Positions 6,999 through 15,989 of a stretch of DNA of 64,000 nt are shown here, piece after piece. Under the pieces are notes generated by a model that did no database searches, was not told the origin of the DNA, and saw only the letters and a list, made by a program, of their open reading frames with translations. The position numbers and the translations under genes were made by a program. This stretch comes from CAZUFB01 sp964619775 (GTDB lineage Bacteria; Actinomycetota; Coriobacteriia; Coriobacteriales; UMGS124), in assembly GCA_964619775.1 (NCBI GenBank), contig CAZUFB010000002.1, forward strand, positions 6,580 through 70,579. The letters are read 5' to 3'. Positions within the stretch are counted from its first letter, which is position 1, and each line of letters starts with the position of its first letter.

Positions 6999-9900
6999 CT
7001 ATAGGCATTCTTGCGCCTCCCTCTTGCAGCCTCTCCCGTCCGTGCTCCAGTCTGCGTTCTCGCGCTGCAGCGTCCAGAGGCGCTCGTAGAGGCCCTTCGC
7101 CTCCATAAGCTCGGCGTGGGTTCCTTGTTCGGCGACGAAGCCCTCGTCGAGGACGACGATCTTGTCCGCGCCGGCGACGGTGCGGAGCCGGTGGGCTATC
7201 ACGAGGACCGTCTTCCCCGCGCACAGAAGCCCGACCGCCTCCTGGACAAGCGTCTCGTTCTCGGGGTCGAGCGATGCCGTCGCCTCGTCGAGGAGCACGA
7301 TCGGCGCGTCCTTGAGCAGGGCACGTGCGATGGAGAGCCGCTGCCTCTCCCCGCCGGACAGCGCGGCGCCGTTCTCGCCGAGCACGGTGTCGAAGCCCTG
7401 CGGGAGACGCTCGATGAACTCGAGGCAGTGTGCCTTTCGCGCCGCATCGCGCACCTCCTCGTCGGTCGCCCCCTCCCGCCCGATGCGGATGTTGGCCGCA
7501 ACGGTGTCGTCGAACAGGGTCACGTCCTGGAACACGATCGACACGTGGGAGAGCCACGACTCCTCCGAGAACCGCGCGATGTCCTCGCCAGAGCACAGGA
7601 TCCTGCCTGAATCGGGCTGCCAGAAGCGGGCGACAAGCTGCGCGCAGGTCGACTTCCCGGAGCCGGACGGCCCCACGAGGGCCGTCACCGACCCTTCCTC
7701 GACGTCGAAGCTGACGCCATGGAGGACCTCATCCTCGCCGTATCCAAACCTGACGTCCTCCAAGCGGATCCCGAACCCGCCGACGACGGCTGCGGCGGAT
7801 CCCGACGCCTCCGGCTCGGACATGACCGCCTCGATTCGCGCCGTCTTGGATGAAAGCGACAGGAGGTTCGGCAGCTGGGAGACGAGAGCGAGGATGGGCC
7901 CGTACACGCGCGAGACGATGAGGAGAAACATGAGCAGGACCATGAAGTCGACCTGCCCGGCGGCCAGGAGCGCGGTGCCGACGCAGGCGGTCAGCCCCAC
8001 GCCCGACCGCAGGACGGCACTCGCGAGCGACGTGGAGACGTCGACGGCGAGCTCCACCTTCATGGTGATCCCCTTCAGTTCGGAAAGCGCGTCCTCCATG
8101 TCTGCGAAACCCGCTCCCACGGCGCGGCACGCCCGGATGTCCTTGATTCCCTCCAGGTAGTCCTGCACCCGCGAGAGGGCCTCGAGCCTGGCGCCCTGCT
8201 GGCTCTCGAACAGGCTCTTCTGGCGACGACGGCTAAGCGCGACCACCCCTGCCGCAAGCGGCAGCGTGACGATGACGCAGCAGGCGAGCCGCCAGTCGAA
8301 GAAGGCGAGCATCGCGCAGATCGCGACGGTCGTGACGATTCCGGCGATGAGCTGGGGAAGGGTGCTGGAGAGCATGGACTCCTGGGCGGTGACGTCGCCC
8401 ATGAGGCTTTCGGCGACGTCGGCGGTGTCCCGCCTGTTGAAGAAGCTCATGGGAAGCCTCCTCAGATGGTCCGCCAACCCGAGGCGCACTCCCTCCGACG
8501 AGGTGTAGGCGACGACGTAGGTCTTGCGGTAGTCGTTGCGCGACGCGAAGAACGTCACGGCGAGCCCTGCCAAGCCGACGCCGAAGATGACCCAGAGCCG
8601 CCGGGTGTCGAAGGGCGCGCCGGCGAGCGTTTCCACCACGACCCCGAAAGCGGCGACCGTGCAGACGAACGGGATCATGAGCGCGAGGTCGGACAGAGTG
8701 CACGCAAGCGCCGCGCCCTTAAGTCCCGCGTACCCCTCGTCGGAAAGGTTGAAGGCACGCTGAAACCACGGCTTCTCGGCGGCGCGGGTTTCTGGCGCCA
8801 GAGCAGGTTCGCCCTCGTCGGGCTGTCGATCTCCGCCGCTTGCGGGCGTGCCGGCTTGCAGGGCGCCGTCCGACCCCATCTGCCAGTCGACGGCGCTCGT
8901 GTACTGCCGCCACATCCTCGCGTAGACGCCCGATGCGGCGAGGAGCTCCTCGTGGGTGCCCTCCTCGACCTTGCGCCCGCCGTCCATGACGACGATCTTG
9001 TCCGCACCGACGACGGTCGAGAGCCGGTGCGCGATCATGATCACGGTCTTGCCGGCCATGAGCCTCTCGAACGCCTTCTGTATCAAGTGCTCGTTCTCGG
9101 GGTCGGAAAACGCGGTCGCCTCGTCGAGCACGACGATCGGCGCGTCCGAGATGATGGCGCGCGCGATGGCTACGCGTTGGCGCTCGCCGCCGGACAGGTG
9201 CACGCCTTCGGCCCCGACCACGGTGCCGTAGCCCTGCGGCAGCTCTCTGATGAAGGAGTCCGCCTGCGCCGCGCGCGCCGCCGCCTCGACCTCCTCGTCG
9301 GTCGCGCCCGGCTTGCCCCTCCGGATGTTCTCGGCGATGCTTTCGCGAAAGAGGTGGGGGTCCTGGAACACGAGGCTCAAGCGCCCCATGAGATCGTCGG
9401 GATCCATCTCCCGGACGTCGGTCCCGCCGACGAGCACGCGCCCCTCGTCGACATCCCAGAAACGGGCGACGAGGTTCGCAAGCGTCGACTTGCCCGAGCC
9501 CGAGGGACCGACGACGGCGCAGACGCTTCCCGCCGGGACCTCGATGGAAACGCCGTCCAGCGCGCGCGGGCCGCTCTGCTCGTATGAGAAGGAGACGTCC
9601 TCGAAGACAACCGAGGACCCCTCGGCGGCGGCGAGGAGCCCGGGCCGCGGCAAGACGCCGATTCCCAGAATCGAGTCGATGCGGTCGATGTTTGCCTGCG
9701 CCATCATGCCGTCCTCGCTCACATAGAGGATCTTGCTGAAGACGCTCGAGATGGAGTGGACGAACAGCAGGTAGAAGACGAGAGAGAGGACGAAGGTCGG
9801 CCAGTCGGACGCCCCGGGCGCAAGGAGGATGCCGACGGGCAGCACGAAGAGGTAGGCGTTGTTGAGGACTGCGGTGAACCCGGGCATCGAGTTCTTGAAG

Positions 9901-10673
9901 AACATGGTCACGTCCAAGGACAGGCCGGTGTAGTCCTCGATGGCGTCGGCGAGGCGTTTGAACGAGCTCGCCGTCTGCCCGAACGTCTTCACGACGCGCA
10001 TGCCGCGGACGTACTCGACGGCGGCGTTGCCCATCTGTTCCTTGACCTCCTGGTAGCGCCTCATGCTCGACATGATCTTCGGGTTGGCGTACCCGGCGAA
10101 CTGGACGACGCACGCGACGACGACCGCGGCGATCGTCGCGACGCCGAAGCGCCAGTCGAACACGAACAGGAGGGCGAGAAGCACCACGGGGGCGGTGGCG
10201 GTCGCCGCAAGATCGGGTATCGAATGCCCGATGAACTGCTCGATTCCCGCCACGCCTTCGTCCATCACCTTCGAGATGCGCCCCGTTCCGAGGCGGGCGA
10301 CGTGGCCGAGGGGAATCCTGCCGAGGTGCCGCGCAATCTCGAGCTTGGTGCGGTACTGCGTATCGAACGCCGCCGCATGCGAGCAGAGGAGCGCGGCGAG
10401 GTAGCATCCGATGTCCGCGACGATGCCGACGACGGCAAGCGCCGCGTACGACATGAGCGTGGAGACGCCCACGCCCGCCAGGTCGGGATAGACCGCCACG
10501 ACGTCCCTGATCATGAGGTAGATCGCCACATAGGGGACGAACGACGCCGCAGACGAGAGGGCTGACAGCAGCATCGAGAGCACGACGAGCGGCTTCCTCC
10601 TGCCGGCGAAGCCCATGCAGCGGGCGAACGCTCCCGGCTTTTTCGCCGAATCCTTGTCTGCTTTCTTTCCCAT
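6999..10673 (-). CDS. Fused tandem ABC exporter (two membrane domains and two ATPases in one chain)
   Basis: The 1,224-residue protein is two complete ABC half-exporters joined end to end (TMD-NBD-linker-TMD-NBD). Each half has about six membrane helices and an intact ATPase: Walker A GPSGSGKST, signature LSGGERQR, Walker B with catalytic Glu (LDEATA) and switch His (IAHRL). An Ala/Glu/Pro linker near residue 600-640 joins them. Bacterial exporters of this type are usually two separate proteins, as in IrtAB or other AraC-linked pairs, so the fusion is notable. The last codon region is followed by the convergent desulfurase gene. Upstream lie a short ECF-transporter remnant and a divergent AraC regulator, the usual company of these transporters. 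The substrate is unknown. Confidence 0.9.
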   Translation of the reverse strand: MGKKADKDSAKKPGAFARCMGFAGRRKPLVVLSMLLSALSSAASFVPYVAIYLMIRDVVAVYPDLAGVGVSTLMSYAALAVVGIVADIGCYLAALLCSHAAAFDTQYRTKLEIARHLGRIPLGHVARLGTGRISKVMDEGVAGIEQFIGHSIPDLAATATAPVVLLALLFVFDWRFGVATIAAVVVACVVQFAGYANPKIMSSMRRYQEVKEQMGNAAVEYVRGMRVVKTFGQTASSFKRLADAIEDYTGLSLDVTMFFKNSMPGFTAVLNNAYLFVLPVGILLAPGASDWPTFVLSLVFYLLFVHSISSVFSKILYVSEDGMMAQANIDRIDSILGIGVLPRPGLLAAAEGSSVVFEDVSFSYEQSGPRALDGVSIEVPAGSVCAVVGPSGSGKSTLANLVARFWDVDEGRVLVGGTDVREMDPDDLMGRLSLVFQDPHLFRESIAENIRRGKPGATDEEVEAAARAAQADSFIRELPQGYGTVVGAEGVHLSGGERQRVAIARAIISDAPIVVLDEATAFSDPENEHLIQKAFERLMAGKTVIMIAHRLSTVVGADKIVVMDGGRKVEEGTHEELLAASGVYARMWRQYTSAVDWQMGSDGALQAGTPASGGDRQPDEGEPALAPETRAAEKPWFQRAFNLSDEGYAGLKGAALACTLSDLALMIPFVCTVAAFGVVVETLAGAPFDTRRLWVIFGVGLAGLAVTFFASRNDYRKTYVVAYTSSEGVRLGLADHLRRLPMSFFNRRDTADVAESLMGDVTAQESMLSSTLPQLIAGIVTTVAICAMLAFFDWRLACCVIVTLPLAAGVVALSRRRQKSLFESQQGARLEALSRVQDYLEGIKDIRACRAVGAGFADMEDALSELKGITMKVELAVDVSTSLASAVLRSGVGLTACVGTALLAAGQVDFMVLLMFLLIVSRVYGPILALVSQLPNLLSLSSKTARIEAVMSEPEASGSAAAVVGGFGIRLEDVRFGYGEDEVLHGVSFDVEEGSVTALVGPSGSGKSTCAQLVARFWQPDSGRILCSGEDIARFSEESWLSHVSIVFQDVTLFDDTVAANIRIGREGATDEEVRDAARKAHCLEFIERLPQGFDTVLGENGAALSGGERQRLSIARALLKDAPIVLLDEATASLDPENETLVQEAVGLLCAGKTVLVIAHRLRTVAGADKIVVLDEGFVAEQGTHAELMEAKGLYERLWTLQRENADWSTDGRGCKREAQECL

Positions 10674-10691
10674 GGGTCCTCCTTCCGGGTG

Positions 10692-10997
10692 CTAGGCGAC
10701 GCCCGCACGCTCGAAGTGCTTCTTGAAAACCGCGCGCCCGAGGAGCGCCCCGACGACACCGCCCGCAAACGTCACCACGGCGATGAGCGCGAAGATCTCA
10801 GGGGTCACGGCGGACAGCAGCGCCTCCATCTTCGCGCGACCGACAGCAAAAGAAAGCGCCGCCACCGAGGCAAAGAGGAACGATCCCCACAGGTAGTCCT
10901 TCACGACGGCCCCCGCTGCAATAAACAGGACGAGTATCGCCAGATTGGTGCGCACGTCGAGCGCGTCGGCTCGTGAACAGCCCGTTTTGCTGCGCAA
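10692..10997 (-). pseudogene. Probable chimeric remnant of ECF transporter genes (EcfT-like start, MptD-like end)
   Basis: A 101-residue frame starts at a TTG (10997) with a perfect AAAGGAGGT about ten bases upstream, and ends 18 bp before the ABC exporter. The first half, with LDVRTNLAILVLF, resembles the N-terminus of EcfT/CbiQ membrane subunits (DPRTKL...). The last 40 residues, ending in GALLGRAVFKKHFERAGVA, closely resemble the C-terminus of MptD/Trep_Strep-type substrate-binding S components. Neither part is full length (EcfT about 230, MptD about 190 residues). The simplest reading is a deletion that fused two neighbouring genes. It could still be a functional small membrane protein, since the frame and ribosome site are intact. 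Confidence 0.5.
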
Positions 10998-11030
10998 ACC
11001 CCCGCACCTCCTTTCAAGTTAGCTATAATC

Positions 11031-11045
11031 AACATATGAGATGTT
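11031..11045. promoter_or_regulatory. Inverted repeat between the AraC gene and the transporter operon
   Basis: AACAT and ATGTT are separated by five bases. The site is AT-rich in a GC-rich genome and follows a TATAAT at 11024-11029. It lies in the 100-bp divergent region and is a candidate operator or promoter for the AraC-type regulator. Confidence 0.35.
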
Positions 11046-11098
11046 AAACTCGGATAATCGGTGCCAGGGGTGTGGGAGGCGGAAAGGGCCGAGCGAGC

Positions 11099-12142
11099 AT
11101 GAATTGCGTCCAATCGCACATGTCCGACAAAGATTCAGGGCTTGTCGGAAATGGATCACCCGCTCGCGGGGCAGCGGCGTTCGAGGGGCCGCTCGGGGAG
11201 ATCGGCCTTGAGCCCGTAAAAGGCGCAGATGCCGCAGGATCCCTCTTCGAGGGGGACGGCGCGCGGGCGACGGGATGGTACTGGTCATGGTCGCGGGGGT
11301 CGGAGCTCGCCGTCGTCGCATGCGACTTCGCCCTCCTCGAGGACCTCCCCTTCACCGCCGCCCCGGGCAGGTACTTCGCCGTCCGGAAGGAGAGCAGCGG
11401 CATCCTCCCGCACTCCTCGACGTCAGTGTTCCTGGAGGCGAAGCCCCGCGTAAGCAGGGTCGTGCTGCCTGCGCGGAGGAGGTTCGCCTATGTGGAAATC
11501 GAGTACTTCGACGACTACTGCCTGAAGGTCTTCGGTGAGACGATGGACTCGAGCCTCTCGCCGCTGGCGGGGAACCTCAAGGAGCTGAGGGGCGAGGCGG
11601 CATGGGACCCGGAGATAGAGAGGCTCCTCTCCGGCATCTCTTTCTGGAGGAGCGGACGCGCGGGGGCGGACCTGGCGCTCGGAGCCATCGCCGACGGCGT
11701 GATGGCGAGGCTGCTCAACATGGAGAGCGCCTTGTCGGGCAAGGTAGCCGCCCAGGACAGGGCGGCGATCACCGCGGCGATCCGCTACATCAAGGAGAAC
11801 CTCGGCGGGCGTATCCGCCAAGAGGACCTCCTCGGCGTCGCCAACATGGGGGCGACGAAGTTCAAGCGCTCGTTCAAACAGGTGACGGGCTCCACCGCGA
11901 CCGAGTTCATAGCCTCGGAGCGCGTCGAACTTGCAAAACGGCTCCTTTCCGACGGGGAGAAGAGCGTGGAGGAAGTGTCCGCCCTGTGCGGCTTCGAGCA
12001 CGCGACGAGCTTCTCCGCGCTCTTCTCGCGGTTGGTGGGCGTGTCGCCGCGCAAGTGGAGGAGTCTCTCGCGCGTGATGTTCGAAGACGACCCCGAGTCC
12101 TTCGTCGCCGGCGCTCTTCTTGCAGATGAAAGAAAACGATGA
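11099..12142 (+). CDS. AraC-family transcriptional regulator
   Basis: The protein has 347 residues from the ATG at 11099 (GAAAGGG upstream); a GTG at 11072 would add nine. The C-terminal 100 residues form the double helix-turn-helix: IRYIKENLGGRIRQEDL, then FKRSFKQVTGSTATEFI, SVEEVSALCGFEHATSFSALF and the closing VGVSPRKWR. The N-terminal 220 residues are a divergent ligand or sensing domain with no recognised family. It is divergent from the transporter operon. This arrangement (AraC next to paired exporters with ECF components) is common in anaerobes and suggests local control of the transporter. Confidence 0.92.
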   Translation: MNCVQSHMSDKDSGLVGNGSPARGAAAFEGPLGEIGLEPVKGADAAGSLFEGDGARATGWYWSWSRGSELAVVACDFALLEDLPFTAAPGRYFAVRKESSGILPHSSTSVFLEAKPRVSRVVLPARRRFAYVEIEYFDDYCLKVFGETMDSSLSPLAGNLKELRGEAAWDPEIERLLSGISFWRSGRAGADLALGAIADGVMARLLNMESALSGKVAAQDRAAITAAIRYIKENLGGRIRQEDLLGVANMGATKFKRSFKQVTGSTATEFIASERVELAKRLLSDGEKSVEEVSALCGFEHATSFSALFSRLVGVSPRKWRSLSRVMFEDDPESFVAGALLADERKR

Positions 12143-12485
12143 GCACCGCTGTCCTATGGCGCAATTGATGCGCTCTGGGAAACGCGGAGCCCGGTCTTTT
12201 TTCTTCAGACGATAGAGCTTTCGTTGGAATAAAACAGGGACGCATGCCCGTAGGCAAGGGACGCAGTCCGCTACCATAGCAATTGACAAATTGTCAGCTT
12301 TATCAGATCTGAGTTCAGCCGTCTCAGTCCCAGCTTGAGACGTCATCACCCTATAACGGCGATAAGCAGGCTGACGCGATTCATCGCTTTACGGCGATGG
12401 CAAAGGCTCCATGCATCGGAATGCTAGACAGCATGCGAGGATGCACCCTCGTTATCTGAAATGCCGTCTGTAAAAAGGAGCCACC
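12143..12485. other. Intergenic region upstream of Tat flavoprotein
   Basis: No gene was recognised. A T-run (TTTTTT, near 12200) follows a weak GC-rich hairpin and may end the AraC transcript. The palindrome TGACAAATTGTCA (12284-12296) is a candidate operator for the flavoprotein gene at 12486. A TTGACA overlaps it, but no -10 box is found at the right distance. Confidence 0.4.
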
Positions 12486-14264
12486 ATGGAACACACCCCC
12501 GTCGACCGTCGCAGCTTTCTGAGCGGAGTCGCCTTTGCGGGCACTGCCGTCGGAGTCGCGTCCGCTTTGCCGGCCTTGGCCGACGAAACAACCGAGACGT
12601 CGGCCACCGCGGCCACTCCCGCCCACCGCTGGCAGAGCGAAGCCGCAGCCGCATGGCGCACGCCGATGGAGTCCGTAGCCGAGGACCAAATCACCGACGG
12701 CGGCACGTTCGACGTCATCGTCGTGGGCGGCGGCCAATCCGGCACCTGGTGCGCCCGCTCCGCAAGCATGAACGGGGCGAGCGTCGCCGTCGTCGAGACC
12801 CAGACCGAGGACGCCTTCATGTACATCGGCGGCGAGGTCGGCATCGTCAACAGCCAGTGGGCCATCGAGCACGGCGCCGACGAGGTCGACCCCGAAGAGT
12901 TCATGAACGAGCTCTTCCGGCGCAACGCCGGCCGTTCCAACCAGCGTTTGCTCCACGACTACGTCTACCATTCGGGCGAGTACTTCGACTGGGCCATCGA
13001 GGACCTTGACGACCCGGAGTACACCGACGACTCCGCCAACGCCCACGTCTTCAGCGCGAACCGCACCGAGAACATGGTCATGGACCCCTCGGGCTACAAG
13101 TACTGGGCGAGCACCGTCAACTTCCGCCCGGCGGACAATTCCGGGGCCGCCACCTGGACGTGGGGCGAAAAGATGATGACGCACCAGCGCGAGCAGTCCA
13201 TCGCCGAGGGGACCCAGTGGTTCTGGGCGCACCAGGGTCTCTACCTCGAAAAGGACGACGACGGCCGCGTCTGCGCCCTTATTGCCCAGAACCTTTCCGA
13301 CGAGAGCTACGTGCGCCTTACCGCCACCAAGGGCATCGTGCTGGCTGCCGGCGACTTCGGCACGAACGTCGACATGCTGCGCGACCTCAACGACGAGTAC
13401 CGCCACATCGCCGAGTCCTACGGCGACATCGAGCTGTGCGCCACAGGCGGCATAGGCAGCGTCCGCAACGGCGACGGCATCAAGATGGGCGTCTGGGCCG
13501 GCGGGCACATCGAGGTCGGACCTCACGCGGGAATGAACAGCAACCAGGTGAGCACCGGCTCCCCCTGGGGCCCCGGCTTCATCATCCTCAACCAGAACGG
13601 CGAGCGCTTCTGCGACGAATGCGCCGGCGGCGCCGAGGGTGCGGGCTACATGATGCCCCGACAGCCGCGCGGCCAGTTCGTCTCCATCACCGACGCCAAC
13701 TGGCGTACGGTCGTCGAAAAGATGCCGCCCTGCCACGGTGCCATCGACCAGACCGACGGTGTGGCCTACAACGGCATCGACACGGTAGCAGCCAAGATGG
13801 AGGCCGCGACGGCGGACGGCGAACAACCCAACGAAGACGGCATTTTCTGCGCCAACACCCTTGAGGAGCTCATCGACCTCATCGGCATCTACGACGACGA
13901 GCAGAAGGCCACGGCCCTGGCCGAGCTCGAACGCTTCAACACATTCGCCGCAAACGGCAAAGACGAGGACTTTGCCATGGACGCGCGCATCATCCAGGCC
14001 ATCGACACGCCTCCCTTCTACGCGACCATCGGCGCCTCGGACGCCATCGGGGCTGGCCTGTGCCAGACCACGGGGCTCGACATAGACTCGAAGCACCGCG
14101 TCCTCGACAGCACGCTGCAGCCCATCCCCGGCCTGTACTCCATCGGCAACAACTCCGGCAACCGCTACATCGTGAACTACGCGACCCCCATTGCCGGCAT
14201 GAGCCTGGGCTTCTGCCTGACCGAGGGCATGACCTGCGGCGCATACCTCGCCTCGCTCGAATAA
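12486..14264 (+). CDS. Tat-exported FAD-dependent reductase (fumarate reductase flavoprotein family)
   Basis: The protein has 592 residues. The N-terminus carries a twin-arginine signal (DRRSFLSGVAFAG) and a hydrophobic stretch ending at PALADE, so the folded flavoprotein is exported. The FAD dinucleotide fold starts at VIVVGGGQSGTWCARSASM (about residues 79-97), and the C-terminal FAD contact is GLYSIGNNSGNRY near residue 555. The family includes fumarate, urocanate and other enoate reductases that use external electron acceptors in Eggerthella-type bacteria; the acceptor here cannot be read from sequence. There is no FMN-binding or haem domain, so electrons must come from a partner elsewhere. 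A membrane LuxR regulator follows directly. AAGGAG precedes the ATG. Confidence 0.9.
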   Translation: MEHTPVDRRSFLSGVAFAGTAVGVASALPALADETTETSATAATPAHRWQSEAAAAWRTPMESVAEDQITDGGTFDVIVVGGGQSGTWCARSASMNGASVAVVETQTEDAFMYIGGEVGIVNSQWAIEHGADEVDPEEFMNELFRRNAGRSNQRLLHDYVYHSGEYFDWAIEDLDDPEYTDDSANAHVFSANRTENMVMDPSGYKYWASTVNFRPADNSGAATWTWGEKMMTHQREQSIAEGTQWFWAHQGLYLEKDDDGRVCALIAQNLSDESYVRLTATKGIVLAAGDFGTNVDMLRDLNDEYRHIAESYGDIELCATGGIGSVRNGDGIKMGVWAGGHIEVGPHAGMNSNQVSTGSPWGPGFIILNQNGERFCDECAGGAEGAGYMMPRQPRGQFVSITDANWRTVVEKMPPCHGAIDQTDGVAYNGIDTVAAKMEAATADGEQPNEDGIFCANTLEELIDLIGIYDDEQKATALAELERFNTFAANGKDEDFAMDARIIQAIDTPPFYATIGASDAIGAGLCQTTGLDIDSKHRVLDSTLQPIPGLYSIGNNSGNRYIVNYATPIAGMSLGFCLTEGMTCGAYLASLE

Positions 14265-14284
14265 AGAACTACCTGCATCGGCAA

Positions 14285-14318
14285 GGGGGGGACGGCGCGA
14301 CCGGCGCACCGTCCCCCC
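14285..14318 (+). terminator. GGGGACGG/CCGTCCCC palindrome, likely 3' end of the flavoprotein transcript
   Basis: A ten-base-pair stem (GGGGGGACGG with CCGTCCCCCC) and an inner GC-rich loop sit 20 bp after the flavoprotein stop. There is no T-tract, so it may act as a REP-like palindrome rather than a classic terminator. A second identical copy at 14440-14472 is part of the duplicated contig end. Confidence 0.6.
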
Positions 14319-14339
14319 TGCTATAATGTCGTCCTATGA

Positions 14340-14439
14340 NNNNNNNNNNNNNNNNNNNNNNNNNNNNNNNNNNNNNNNNNNNNNNNNNNNNNNNNNNNNN
14401 NNNNNNNNNNNNNNNNNNNNNNNNNNNNNNNNNNNNNNN
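14340..14439. other. Assembly gap (100 N) flanked by an identical 54-bp sequence
   Basis: The 54 bp at 14286-14339 recur exactly at 14440-14493. The gap is most likely an unmerged contig overlap rather than missing DNA. Confidence 0.9.
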
Positions 14440-14470
14440 GGGGGGACGGCGCGACCGGCGCACCGTCCCC

Positions 14471-14489
14471 CCTGCTATAATGTCGTCCT
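14471..14489 (+). promoter_or_regulatory. Extended -10 promoter of the LuxR gene; transcript probably leaderless
   Basis: TGCTATAAT (14473-14481) is an extended -10 box. The expected start site, 7-9 bases downstream, falls on or next to the ATG at 14490, and no ribosome site is present before it. The same box also lies in the upstream copy of the duplicated sequence. Confidence 0.6.
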
Positions 14490-15956
14490 ATGAATGCCGC
14501 CGTCCGCAACATCGGGTACTTCTTCACCTTCACGTGGTCGTTTCTGCTGTTCAACGGGACAATACTGTTCCCGACGATAGAGACGGCCACGTCGCTTTCG
14601 ACCATACACATCATGTCGAGCGTCGGCACCGTACTCGTAGGCGTCGCCGTCGCCTTGCTTGCCGGACGCCTCACCCCGCTGGCCAGCCGTCGCGAGCTCG
14701 TCTGGGCTGCCGGCATCGTCGGTGCCGCCGGAACCTGCTGCTTGTCCCTTTCCGGCACCTCGTTCCTCTCCCATCACTGGATTGCCGCGGGGTATTTCAT
14801 GGCGGGGGCGGCTATGACCATCCTCGTGTGCGGATGGCGCGAACGGTTGCTGCTCCAAGGCCTTAAGGCAGCGTCGCTCAGCCTTGTCGCAAGCGTCCTC
14901 ACCAGCAGCGCACTCTACATCGCCATCAGCTTCCTGCCCTATGCCATCGTTGTCCCCTGTGCTGCGGCGCTCCCCGTTCTGGCGGCGTTTTCCATGACCA
15001 TGAACCTGCCGGCGTCCCATCCCGACCCCGGTGCAGGGCAGCCGGACGAAACGAACGCCAAACCCGCTGCGGCAGGCTCATCCCTCAAGATTATGCTGGG
15101 CAACGCCCCGGTCCGCCTGTTCCTCGCCGTGCTCTTCGTCTGCATCGCCTACGGCATCGTCCGGACCCAAAGCATCTCGGCCAGCATGTTCGCCTTCACC
15201 GACGGCAACCCGTTTCTCACCGCGTGTTCCGAAATCATCGCGACGGGGCTTGCGGCGGCCGTCGCACTCTATGCGCAGCGCGTCAACACCGCCGTCGTGT
15301 TCTACGTCGCGCTGCCCGTCGCCGCGGTATCTGCCCTATTGCCAACAGACACCCCCACGATGCAGGTCCTTGCGGTCGCGCTCATCAACATCAGCACGGC
15401 GCTCATCGACATGCTCGCGTTTTTCCTGCTCGTCAAAAACGTCCGCACCAACGCCGCGTCCGTGCTGTTCGGCCTGGGGATCCTGCAGGCATGCCGCATG
15501 CTCGGCAACACCTTGGGACAGACGCTGGCAAGCCTTGTCCCCGATCCGACGCTGTCCCTGGCCGTGACGTTTCTTTCCCTGCTCGTCGCCGCGCTCGTCA
15601 TACTCGGAAACTCCGTGCAGTTCTCGCTTGTCACCGCAAAGGATGGCCCGCAGGACCCAAATGGCGAAGCCCGGCCCGACCCGGATTGCCCCTCCCAAGC
15701 AGCGTTGGGCGCCAAGACCGACATCCGCCTCGTACGTGCCGCGCTCCTTGCAAACACCTGCGGCCTGTCAGAGCGTGAAGCGCAGGTCCTCGCCCTGTGG
15801 GGCACCGGCCACACCGGGCCCTATATCGAAGAGCGGCTGCACATCAGCAAAAACACCGTCAAAACCCACCTGTCCCACATCTACGCCAAAACCGGCGTCA
15901 CCGGCAAAGAGGAGCTGCTGCAGTTGCTCGAACGCACGGAAAGCGAGGCGACCTGA
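14490..15956 (+). CDS. Membrane-bound LuxR-family regulator
   Basis: The protein has 488 residues. About twelve hydrophobic helices fill residues 5-395, resembling a transporter-like sensor, and are followed by a polar linker. The C-terminal LuxR helix-turn-helix runs LSEREAQVLALWGTGHTG, then HISKNTVKTHLSHIYAKTGV. Such 12-helix LuxR proteins are abundant in Eggerthella-type bacteria and often lie next to flavoprotein or molybdenum reductases, which they are thought to induce in response to substrate. Here the partner would be the Tat flavoprotein immediately upstream on the same strand. Translation appears leaderless. Confidence 0.9.
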   Translation: MNAAVRNIGYFFTFTWSFLLFNGTILFPTIETATSLSTIHIMSSVGTVLVGVAVALLAGRLTPLASRRELVWAAGIVGAAGTCCLSLSGTSFLSHHWIAAGYFMAGAAMTILVCGWRERLLLQGLKAASLSLVASVLTSSALYIAISFLPYAIVVPCAAALPVLAAFSMTMNLPASHPDPGAGQPDETNAKPAAAGSSLKIMLGNAPVRLFLAVLFVCIAYGIVRTQSISASMFAFTDGNPFLTACSEIIATGLAAAVALYAQRVNTAVVFYVALPVAAVSALLPTDTPTMQVLAVALINISTALIDMLAFFLLVKNVRTNAASVLFGLGILQACRMLGNTLGQTLASLVPDPTLSLAVTFLSLLVAALVILGNSVQFSLVTAKDGPQDPNGEARPDPDCPSQAALGAKTDIRLVRAALLANTCGLSEREAQVLALWGTGHTGPYIEERLHISKNTVKTHLSHIYAKTGVTGKEELLQLLERTESEAT

Positions 15957-15989
15957 CAGCGGCAACCGGGGCGCCCGCTCCCTTCCGCG

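Noticed and set aside
12283..12311. TTGACA as a -35 box for the Tat flavoprotein gene
   Set aside because: No -10 hexamer lies 16-18 bases downstream; the palindrome reading fits better.
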